Positions 24,851-36,800 of a stretch of 64,000 nt of DNA are shown here, piece after piece. Below the pieces are notes generated by a model. It made no database searches, was not told where the DNA came from, and worked only from the letters and a program-made list of their open reading frames with translations. This DNA comes from Primula veris. Lineage: Eukaryota > Streptophyta > Magnoliopsida > Ericales > Primulaceae. The stretch covers positions 22,978,967 to 23,042,966 of the forward strand of contig OY821744.1 in NCBI GenBank assembly GCA_963682055.1, in the 5' to 3' direction. How positions within the stretch are numbered: position 1 is the stretch's first letter; each line of letters starts with the position of its first letter. The translations under genes were made by a program, and so were the position numbers.

Positions 24851-27800
24851 ATGAAGACATATAATCAGAAGATGGGAAATATTGAGCAGCTAGATGTTAT
24901 AGATTTTGTAGTGAAGAAAGGAAATGGCGTGAAGGCGCTCTCGGATCTTTCCCTAGTAAATGTCCCTCCACAATACATCATTCCCAGCGAGGAGATAATT
25001 GGAGAACTCAACACCAAGTCTCCTGTCGATGAACTTGATATACCAATCATCGATGTCTCTAACTGGGAGGACAGCCAAGAACGTATCTGTGATGCGGCTC
25101 GTGAGTGGGGATTTTTCCAGATAATTAATCATGGGATTCCTGAAGAGGTTCTTGAAAATGTGTTGGATTCTGGTCACCGTTTCTTTGACTTGCCGGTGGA
25201 GGAAAAGAAGGAATATTACTTTCGTCCGCTTGATGATACATGCCGGTTGAAGACCAGCTTTATTCCTGACAAGGAGAAGGTCATGGAGTGGAAGGATTTT
25301 CTTACTCATACTTATTCTTGGCAAAATACTAATGGTGGTGAAAAAAATGAGGATTATCCTGTACGCTTTTCAAATTGGCCCTCCGTTTCTAGGTATGTTT
25401 TATAGAGTGTTCCTATAGAATCTTCTCGTTCGTTTATAGTTATCACTATCAACAAACTCTTGTGCGCAGTGTGCGTTTAGGAAACTCCATCATTGTTGAG
25501 ATTTATTTTGTACTCCATTCCTCTTCTTAAAACTTTCTTCTGCTGACTTGAGAAAGTAAGAAGTTGATCGTGTCATTCGTGTTCAATCAATTTCTTCAAA
25601 ATAATACAATAACGTTTATTCATGTTTGTTCTACCAAATAACCAGAACTTGAACAATCAGTCGTCAAATTAATAAACAAAAGTCGTCAAACTGAACGAGG
25701 AAGCACTCTTGGTTACATTCTTAGATGAAAGTTGATGTATTCAGAGATCAGAATTGGTCAAGTTTAAGTTTAAAAGTGATACATTCATGGCACAGAAATT
25801 GTTTGATCTGACGACTATATGTTGATTGTTCAAATCCAGTTATTTGGTATGGACATTGTTAAAAGTTGTAGGTTGGTATGTAATTTGTTAACAGATCATA
25901 GTAAACATAAATAAACCTTATGTAGAGAGAAATGAAATTTAGTTGATAGTTTAGCATCATAAATATTATCCTTGTTTAGAAATAAAGTACTTAGGTAGAA
26001 ACAAAATACTTGGTTAATTCAATCTTAGGAAAAGAGAGCAGGAGAATTCATCATCTAATTCTTTCTAAATTCCAATAAACTTTTATTAGAAGCTTATGTG
26101 TGTACAGCTCTTTGGCTGTCTATGTAAAACATATTATATAAACATTTAGATTAATTTAAAGGAACATGCATCGTTAACTTCATAATTTTCACAAAAATAC
26201 GAACAAAGATGGTTGAATACTTACCTTGAGCCATTATACTTTGTTGCTTAAACTTTTATAAGATACGATCTTCTCTTTTTTAGCCCTTCCTTAATAATGA
26301 GTACTATTATATATATATTTCTCTGTATATTATTTGATGGATCAGAATATAGTATTATTACTACTATTTTATAGGTAGAGAGAGGGAACGTATAACAGTC
26401 TCCCCCAGTTCTCACGTTCCATCAACGTGATAAGTGCTAGTATTAGTTTAACATTAACTTTAATTCTTATCTAATACTAACTGCTTTAATTTATCTTTAA
26501 TTAATCTTATTTAACCAATAAGATTAATAAACTTGATAATTATCCAAACCACTATTTATTTAACATATATGACACTAGACCATATATATTTTCTAACATT
26601 CTCCCACTTGGCATTGTGGCAGCTTAATTTAGTCTTTATGGTTTGATAAAATAATTTACATATTGGTCATGTCATTAAAATCACTATTAAGTATAAACTA
26701 ATATGAGTCATGGCGATTTTGCATTATATAACAACACAATCTCTTCCAAGTACCACAATATTGGCCGTGTACTTACAAGATCTATAAAATAAAACAAATC
26801 AAATCATGTTTAACATTATGTATATACAAAAGCAATAAAACATAATTTTTTATTTTTATTTTATTTTTAGAAACAATACATAAATAAGCTCAAAGTGTCA
26901 AACTTAAATCTTTTAAACTAAACATTAATTTTTTTCAGTGATGCCCATCCTCTCGATATGCTCGATAAAAGTCTTAGGTGGCAATCCTTTAGTCATTGGA
27001 TCCGCGATCATGAGTTTAGTACTAATATGTACAATTGACACATTTTGTTTTTGAACATCTTCTTTAACGGCAAGATATTTTAAATTCATATGTTTTGCAC
27101 CCTTAGATAACTTGTCGTTCTTTGAAAAGAAGACTGCTGCCGAATTATCACAATAAATTTTCAGCGGCTTGGCAATACTGTCGACTACACCAAGTCCCAA
27201 AATAAAGTTTCGCAGCCAATTTTCTTGAATTGCGGCTTCATAACAAGCCACAAATTCAGCTTCCATAGTGGATGTAGCAATGGTAGATTGCTTCACACTC
27301 TTCCATGAAATTGCTCCTTCAGCTAATAGGAACAAATAACCCGACGTTGATTTTCTTGAATCAACACAACCAGCAAAGTCTGAATCTGAATAACCAATCA
27401 CTTCAAGATCCTCAGATCTTCGATAAGTGAGCATATGGTCCTTTGTGCCCTGCAAATATCTCAATACTTTATTTGCAGCTTTCCAATGATCTATTCCCGG
27501 ATTACTTTGATACCGGCCAAACATTCCAACAGCAAAACTGATGTCTGGCCTAGTACAAGTTTGAGCATACATTAAACTCCCTACAACTGATGCATAAGGA
27601 ATTCCTTCCATTTGTTTGCGTTCCATTTCATTTTTAGGAGATTGCATAAGACTAAACTTATCCCCTTTCTGAATTGGAGTAACACTTGATGAGCACTTTT
27701 CCATTCCGAATCTCTCCAAAACTCGATTGATATGTCTTTTGAGACAGACCCAACATTCCTTGTGATCTATCCCGAGATATCTGTATCCCGATCACATAAG

Positions 27801-30800
27801 TTGCCTCACCCATATCTTTCATTTCAAAGTTTTCGGAGAGAAATTTCTTGGTCTCATATAACAAGCCAAGATTGTTAGTAGCAAGCAAGATATCATCAAC
27901 ATACAGAATTAAAAACATAATTTTACTCCCACTGATCTTTACATAAATACAGCGATCAACAGTGTTTTCTTTAAATCCAAAAGAAATAATAGTATCATTA
28001 AACTTAAAATACCATTGGCGGGAAGTTTGTTTAAGTCCGTATATCGACTTCTTAAGTTTACACACCATGTTTTCCTTTCCTTTAATGGAAAATCCTTCTG
28101 TTTGAGTCATATAGACTTCTTCTTCTAAATTCCCATTTATAAAGGCGGTTTTCACATCCATTTGGTGTAACTCTAAATCGTAATGAGAAACCAATGCCAT
28201 AATGATTCTTTGTTGGAAAAAAACCAAGTGGTTTTTTTTTTGAGTGAATGCTCTTTTAATTTAGTGGTTACAAAAAACCATTCATTCTCCCCATTTATGT
28301 GTCTTTAATTGTAAAATGAGTTACAAAGAAAAGGTTTAAAAAATATGGTCTTGGTCCATTTTTTGGGACACTTTTTCAAGACAAGTTTCATACATATCAT
28401 CATATACACATTCACACACAAACACACATGCATACATATTGAGAGAGAGTACCGCACCACCAACGGCCCGACCGTGGCTCGGTGCCGTTTCTGCCGAGTC
28501 ACATGTGATAGACGTTGTACCTTGGGAACGAAGTGCCCATTTAGCCAGAAGCAGAGGTGGCGGGGCAAATATCGTTTAAGGGAAACTGCTTGCAGTTACC
28601 TCGTCTCGAACTTTAGTCCATTTCGGTATCATTTACATTATTTTATGTTAAATCTTGTAATTGTTATTTATATATTTGAGGAAACAATTTTCGGTTTATT
28701 TGTCCATTTTTTTTCCGTAGAAATTATTGTGTTTATTTACAACGTACCCAACAATCTTAAACGATATTTTTTTTATGTTTCGTACGTTAATACAATAATT
28801 TCGGTGTATGGATTTACAGAAAATTATTTCCATGGTAAGACAATTCTTTGGAAAATCATTTTCTAACAAACTTTGGTTTTAAGAAATTGGTGTTTCCGAT
28901 TGAATTGTTGAAAGCGTTTTTAGTTTGGTTTTACCTTTTTTGGGTTTTGTGAGAATCCTTATTTTCGGTTTTAAACCGTCTCGTTTGAGTTTTGTGTAAT
29001 ATGTGTGCATGCATCTTTTGTATTGTATCATATGTATGTTTAGTAATATGTTTATTGCTATTTTTAATTCTTTACATACGAGCATGTTTGGTTGCGATTT
29101 GAGAATATGATTATTTTGTTAATCTATATTTTATTTTGTGATGATTTTGGTGATTAAATCATAGTTATTACAAATACACTGTTTGGTGTTAATTTTTTAA
29201 CTTACTTTATGGAAAAATATTGACATGCCTATTTTTGGAGATAACCAGGAAAGAGAGGGTGCGACTGGTACAACTATTACTACTCAATATTTTAGAATAT
29301 CTATAATACTACTAGTACATTAAAAAGAGGAGAGGTATATTGATTGAGCAGTAGTAGTAGTAGTAGTGTAAAGAGAAAGAAGAGATAAAATATTAAGATG
29401 ATGATATATGGTACTTGTTCCATGAAAGAGAATCGAATAATATTGTTTTTACTCTAATATTATTATTAATAATAATAATAAAACAACATGTGCTGTTGTT
29501 CGAGCTTCATCAACCTTAGATTCTTCTTCCAATTCTAACTTTGCCAAGCGAATCGAAACTGCCTGGTTAATTTCTCAGTGGGGTTTCAGTGTGATGGTAA
29601 TTGGATGTATTCAGGGTGCTGAATAGTTCGGTTGAAACTGTCTTCTTGACTTCTGAGTAATTTGGTTAGAGACTACATTAGTTATATTTATATTGTTAGT
29701 GATTTAAATATATTTATTATTTTCCTTTTAATAAAGGGCTAACAATTTCCAATGAGTTTTTTATGTAGACATGGATATTTACATGGAATTGGAGGATTGG
29801 TGATTATTCGAAACAGTTCTAGTAAAAGTCATTAAATTGGGGATTACGACAGAACTAGTTTCAAAATAGTTCTTGTAAAACCATTTTCTGATTTTTCGGA
29901 ATTTGGGGCTTACGACAGAACTGGTTCAAATTCTGAGATTATTCTTTGTAAAATCAGATTTATCTAGTGTTTACGGTTGAATAAATCTTTCAGAATTTGA
30001 TAATTTTTTTCGGGAATGAACTAGAATACTCTTGCAAAATCAGTTTCTTGAAAACACTAATGTGGTGATATAATGGTTGGTATCCTTATTAATTGTGATT
30101 TATTGCAATTTAATTTGGAGGGTTACAAAGTTTGTAATGGTAATCATTAATGAGATTAATGACGAGTATTTATAACTTCTTATTAATTATGATTAATCGC
30201 AATTTAATTTGGAGAGTTATAAATTATTGTAACGACAGTTATTGTTGATATTTATGGAGAGTTTTATTAGCTAACTACGAATTGCAATAACGAGTCGGTT
30301 ACTTATTTGGATGAAAGGTTATTTAATAACCAACTTTGTTCATCCAAGAGCAAATAATTTGATGATTAAACAAATTATAAATGGCCGTTGAGTTTTATTT
30401 TAATAATAAACAAATATCGGCTAATTTATTATTTGTTGAAATATTATCTTATTAATTTGCTGAAAGAACATTTAATAATTTGTTGAAATTAACATCTTAT
30501 TTATTTGTTGGAAAAACATTTAATAATTTGTTGAAATAACATATTATTAATTTGTTAGTAAAACATATTGTGAATATGTTGAACTTGCTATTATTGAGAA
30601 TAATAATTTAGTAATATTATATTACTATTATTGGGGGAGAACCCTAAGGGTCCGACAAATGTGGGGGTAACCCGTTGATCCTGTAGATCGAGAATCTAAA
30701 CGTACCCCATAACGTATGCGGACGAGTGGGAGAATATCTAACGGTTTATTGGTATGGATTTAAAACGTCCAAAAATAAATGATATTGTCCATTTACCATC

Positions 30801-33800
30801 TTGAAACCAATTAAGTTTCTCTATAACAGTGTGCATGTTCTGAGTGAGGACAAATAGAATGCACGAACTGTGGGGGCGTTAATGTGTGAAAACGTTTGTA
30901 AATCCACTAACAAGTGCAAGCATACAAATCTGAATCATGACTAGTGGTTTTTAAACATAAAGGGCAGTAGCCTTTCGGTAGCCAAAACACTAGGATCAAA
31001 TTGTGATAAGTTTGCTTGTTTGTGGCAATACATGAGTGACTATTTGTTCAAAATGAGCATTTTAGTCGATACTCTTGTGGTCAATAATGACATGTTGAAT
31101 TATTCAATCAAGTCACTGATTTGACATGATATAGTAGGTGATGAAAATATAAAAGCTTAAATGTTTTATTTTTCTAAATCTATTATTTAAATTGAAACAC
31201 AAATATGAGTTTGTGTTTGAAGCAATGTATTGTTAAGTCTTCAGTTCGAAGTTTCGAACGGAGTACATAACCAAATGGTTCGATGCATTTGAGATGAGTG
31301 CAAAACCAAGAAGGGTTTAAAATATATTTTCTCAATTTATTGATGGATGTATTAAACACTGATATGTTTACTTGATGAGAAGTAAAGATAAATCAGTCGA
31401 GATATTCATTCAAGTAAGAATGAATACATGAATTCTATTGTTGAGGATTAAGGCTTGTCAGAAAACATGTTTAATCATGGGTGTTCTGTTGTGTTAATCT
31501 ACCAACTTTAATCCAATGATTAAGTGTTAATCATTAAATGATAGACTATTTTTGGAAGTGTTAGATATTGTCTAACTAGTTCCGAAATGGTATATTCACA
31601 TGGATATGAATACATGATCAGTGTGATTGAAACGGTGAATATGAGACACCGTTCACATAATTGTGTTGATGGAATGACACCAATCGTTAAAGAACGACTT
31701 ATTATGCTCTCGAGCAAAAAATGTAGTTCTTAAACGATGAATGTCATGTTGATAAGTTCAGGATTAAACTCTGAATTTGTACGGGAAGTGAGCTTTCTGC
31801 AAGCTATGTGTTGAACAAACTATCGCTTAGGAAGTTGGACCAAACAGTCAGAATTATAGAAGGCATGGTGCCTGACTATAAGTTCGTGAAAGTTTGGTGC
31901 TACCTAAGAAAGGTCTCAATCTTGTTCCTTAAAGGATTTGGATAGGATCGAAAATGGTAGATTGTGTGTTCATCGGATAAGCACAAAATATAGTGCTGAT
32001 CGGTTTCTAGTGCATAAAGCACATGGCTTTAAAGTGCATATAGAACATTGTTCTATGCCCGAGAAGCATACTTTCTAAAAGAGAAGTTTTCCGCAAAACT
32101 CTAACGCCTGGCGAGTGTGACCAATACGTTGAGGGTTCAAAGCATTACGCTACCCAAGACAAGTGATCACTCAAACGGTGCTGGAAAAATGGGGAAAGTG
32201 AATCTTTTAAGGAAGATGAAGTGCATAGGCATGGTAAAAGGGTAAGTAATGAAACTTCCTTTGTCCCTTGACCTTAATGAGTGAAGGTGAATCGATGACA
32301 TTGAAATAATCAATGTTATCCATATAATGTGTATATGGGAAGATGCCATCAACAATGAGGTTGATAGGCACGTGAGAAATAAAGTCAATTACTTTAAGTA
32401 AACTGACGGTTTTGATAATTTTAATGTCTATACTCTAATCTCTATGAAAAGACGCATCATTAATTAATGAGAACATGTGTTTTATAAAAGGAGATCTAGA
32501 GAATTAGGAACAACACATTGGCTCGTGGTTTCGTGTAAAGTAAGCCAAGGTGCAAAAACTTGTTAAGTCACTATATGAACTAAAACAAACACTTAACTTA
32601 TCAAATGTAGTCTCTTGTGCGTCAAGAATTGCACTAGACCAGTTATAGCCAACTCAGTGAGCAGACCGAGTAGGTTTGCCAATGAGCCTTCTCAGATACA
32701 TGAGGTATACTGTCAATCATGAACTGCACTATACGAGATGTTCAAAATATTTGGAGGGTATTTAGATACCAAGTGTATCTCAAACTTTAACAGTACAAGG
32801 TCCATGAGTGGATATATTTGTACTTAAAGAGGTTGCAGTCTCATGGAGGTCTGTAAAACAGACATGCATACGTGGATCAACTATGAAATCAGAATTCATA
32901 ATGTTGTAGACACTGAAAAAAGGCAGATTGCCTGAGAAGTCTTGGGAGGTATTCCAAGTGGCCAAAATTTGTTCCCGCAATAAACGTGCATTGCTGCAGT
33001 CAGTCAGTTATTAAACGGGATCAGAATAATTTGTATAATGGAAAGTCCCGACAAAGTCATGACATATTCGTCGAAGACACAAATCCGTAAAAGGAATTGC
33101 TAGCAAAAATTGTGGTATCCCTAGACTTTGCAAAGTCTAAGGATAATAATGCTGATCCATATACAAAATGCTTGACTTGTGGAGGAGTTGGAGCATCATT
33201 GAGGGAAATGGGGTTTGAATCCCAATAAATTGGAAACCTTCGCATAGGTAACCCAACCTGAACTGGAAACTTCAGTCTCGGGTTCAATGGAAAACTGAAT
33301 TGTACGGGTAACCGAACAAAGCACTCGAGAACATAAGTTCTCAGCCCATTTCTATGATGAAAGAGTGATAGACCTGTACCATTTTAAGGGTGAGCATGGG
33401 GATCTTAATGAATCAAGTATCTCGAAGGTCGAGTGGGGTGAGTCAGGACACCTTTGACTTGAAAATCACCTATAACGAGTGTGTATGGCCGATACTATGT
33501 GATGATCTAGGGCTAAATCACTAGAGTACTCGGTTGAATTTGCCAAGGCAGTCCAGGGCCAAATATGGACAACAACCAAATGACTTAGTAAGTGGTGTAG
33601 AGAGGACATTGTGTGAGTATTACCCTGGTATGCACAAATGCTAAAGGGTTCAAGGCTTTAAGGCTACCCAATAGTAGCATATCAGATTTTACATCACTAT
33701 GGCAGGTTCAAGGCGGGCGCTACATGTCCTTATGCAGTGAATTCTCGTGGTTCTCTCGATTGCATTTAGTTGCACGTTGCATGTTTTAGATCGCATTCAT

Positions 33801-36800
33801 GTGGGGGTTTGTTGGAAAAAAACCAAGTGGTTTTTTTTTGAGTGAATGCTCTTTTAATTTAGTGGTTACAAAAACTATTCATTCTCCCCATTTATGTGTC
33901 TTTAATTGTAAAATGAGTTACAAAGAAAAGGTTTAAAAAAGATGGTCTTGGTCCATTTTTTGGGACACTTTTTCAAGACAAGTTTCATACATGTCATCAT
34001 ATACACATTCACACACAAACACACATGCATACATATATAGAGAGAGTACCGCACCACCAACGGCCCGACCGTGGCTCGGTGCCGTTTCCGCCGAGTCACA
34101 TGTGATAGACGTTGTACCTTGGGAACGAAGTGTCCAGTTAGCCAGAAGCATAGGTGGAGGGGCAAATATCGTTTAAGGGAAACTGCTTGCAGTTAACTCG
34201 TCTCGGACTTTAGTCCATTTCGGTATCATTTACATTATTTTATGTTAAATCTTGTAATTGTTATTTATATATTTGAGGAAACCATTTTCGGTTTATTTGT
34301 CCATTTCTTTTCCGTAGAAATTATTGTGTTTATTTACAACGCACCCAACATTCTTAACAAATCTTTTCTAGAGACGGGTGAAAAAGACTCTGTGTAGTCT
34401 ATTCCACTTTTTTGAGTAAAACTTTTAGCAACAAGTCTGGCTTTATGTCGTTCGATATTGCCAAGAGAGTGTTTGGTCTTAAAGACCCATTTACACCCGA
34501 CCCTTTTACATCCTTTAGGCAATTCGACGAAATCCCAAACTTCATTTTGTTCAATTGATTTTAACTCATCTTCCATGGCATTTAACCATTTCGCAGAATT
34601 AACACTTTCGATGGCTTGTGATAATGAAACTGGATCTTCATCGATTCCCATATCAAAATCTGCTTCATTTAGATAGGCCACATAATCATAAAAAATAGCA
34701 GATTTTCTTGGTCTTTGAGACCTTCTTAATTCTACTTCTAGTGGTTCATCAACTATGGGTTCATTGACATTATGTTCATTCTGGATAGTTGGATCATTAA
34801 TTTGTTCTTGTCCATTGTTCAACTGTCCAACAACAGAAGGAAAAATAGCCTTACAAGAAGTTAAAGCTAAATGTATTTCCACCCTAACTTCTTGAAGCTC
34901 CACTTTTTGTGGTTCCAAACTCCCACTAACTTCACCATTCTCAAGGAATCTAGCATTCCCAGTTTCAACAATTCTTGTACTATGGCTAGGACAATAAAAT
35001 CTATACCCTTTAGACTTTTCTGGATAACCAATGAAAAAACCACTGATCGTTCTTGAATCCAATTTCTTTTCTTGTGGATTATAAATCCTTGCTTCTGCCG
35101 GACAACCCCAAACATGCAGGTGCCGTAAACTAGGTTTCCTACCAGTCCATAACTCAAAAGGAGTTTTTGGAACTGCTTTACTAGGAATCCTATTTAACAA
35201 GTACATGACAGTTTTTAAGGCATGCATCCACAATGAAATGGGTAAAGATGAGTTGGATAGCATACTTCTAACCATTTCCATCAAAGTACGATTACGCATT
35301 TCAGCTACACCATTTTGTTGTGGTGTACCTGGCATTGTGTATTGCGCACAAATACCACGCTTTTCAAGAAATTTAGCGAATGGACCTGGACATTGTCCAC
35401 TTTCATTGTATTTTCCATAATATTCACCAGCTCTATCAAATCTTAAAATTTTCACTTTTAAGTCTAATTTCCTTTCAACCTCATTAATAAATATTTCTAA
35501 GGCATCTACTGATTGAGATTTTTCATATAATAAGTAAATATATCCATAACGTGATAAATCATCGATAAAGGTAATAAAATACTTTTTTCCACCAAAAGAT
35601 GGAACGTCAAAAGGCCCACAAATATCAGTGTGTATTATTTCAAGAAGTTGTGTGCTTCTTGTGGCTCCTTTTTTTGTGTGTTTTGTTTGTTTCCCTTTTA
35701 TACATTCAACACAAATACCAAGATCGGTAAAATCCAAATTCGGTAAAATTTCATTATTTACCAATCTTGACAGTCTTTCTTTGGAAATATGACACAAACG
35801 TTTATGCCACAAATAAGCAGAACTTTCATCTACTAAACCACGTTTAGTTCCAACATTATCATGCAAGGTTAAAAGAGTTTCCGCAAAAATATTATCAAGT
35901 TTTAGTTTATATAAACCATCAAAAGAATACCAGAACCAATAAAATGATTATTTTTAAACAAACTAAAACTTTTATTCTCAAATTTAAAAGAATATCCAAC
36001 AGAATCCAAACAAGACAGTGAAATCAAATTGCGAGAACAAGAAGGTACGTAAAAAGTTTGAAACAAATCCAAATGACTTCCAGTAGCTAAAATTAAACGA
36101 TAAGTTCCAATAGCTTCAACTGGAGCCTTCACATGATTTTCCATGTAAATAAACCTCTCATTTGGACTTGTGGTTCGGGTCATATGAAATCCCTGCATAG
36201 TATTGGAAACATGGACAGTATAACCAGAGTCAATCCACCAAGTATTAAAAGGAACTTCAGTTAAATTTGCTTCAAAACATATTAAAGCTTTAAAATTACC
36301 TTTCTTTTCAAACCATGCCTTACGTTTCAGGCAAACATCCTTGAAATGTCCGGGTTTTCCACAAAAGTGGCACTTTACATCCTTTTGCTCTTTCTTGCGA
36401 ATTTGGAAAGAGGAACTATTCACTTTATGTAGTCCCTTCTTCCCATTTTCTGGCTTTTTATCAAACTTCTTTCTTACTCCTTGGTTACTTACGAGATTAA
36501 CGGAATGTTTTGCTTTATTTTTAAGCCTCATTTCCTCAGAAACTAACATACTTTCGAGTTCACGCACATTCCATTTGTATTTCATTGTGTTATAATTCAT
36601 CTGGAATGTGCTATATTCAGGAGGTAGTGAATTAATAATAAATTGCACTAGAAAGCTTTCATCCAAGTTCATCCCTAAGCCTTTAATTTTTGCTCCAACA
36701 TCTTGCATCTCAGTGACATGATCATACATGCTACAAGAACCATCATATTTCATGTTGGTTAAGGTAGTCATTAATGTCCCTACAACAGATTTATCTGCAG

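Larger units (their letters stand above)
28211..34350 (+). mobile_element. Non-autonomous LTR retrotransposon nested in the Copia pol gene (element E1)
   Basis: 6,140 bp inserted in the RT region of the outer Copia, with an exact 5-bp target repeat TTCTT (28206-28210 and 34351-34355). LTRs are 28211-28753 and 33810-34350, with TGTTGG...CCAACA ends. A purine-rich tract GTGGGGG stands directly before the right LTR, so the element is on the + strand. The LTRs differ at about 15 positions by eye (near 3%), less than the outer pair, in keeping with later insertion. The interior has only decayed pol (see 32640-33190) and no gag. It is the same family as 43670-50317. Confidence 0.93.

Noticed and set aside
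24865..25324. Minus-strand readings opposite dioxygenase exon 1 (and at 52528-52987)
   Set aside because: Shadows of a well-supported coding exon on the other strand.
28491..28600. GC-rich conserved block in the E1/E2 LTRs that could suggest an RNA gene
   Set aside because: No tRNA, 5S or snRNA fold or internal promoter was recognised; it is simply the conserved core of the LTR.
31520..31717. Identical 65-codon minus-strand reading in E1 and E2 (also 47498-47695)
   Set aside because: Shared because the element interiors are copies; it runs opposite to the element's polarity and has no recognisable domain.
33902..34165. Minus-strand readings with repeated protein-like sequence in E1 and E2 LTRs (also near 28305, 43791 and 49892)
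   Set aside because: They recur only because the four LTRs are copies of one another, and they lie antisense in the LTR with no family resemblance.
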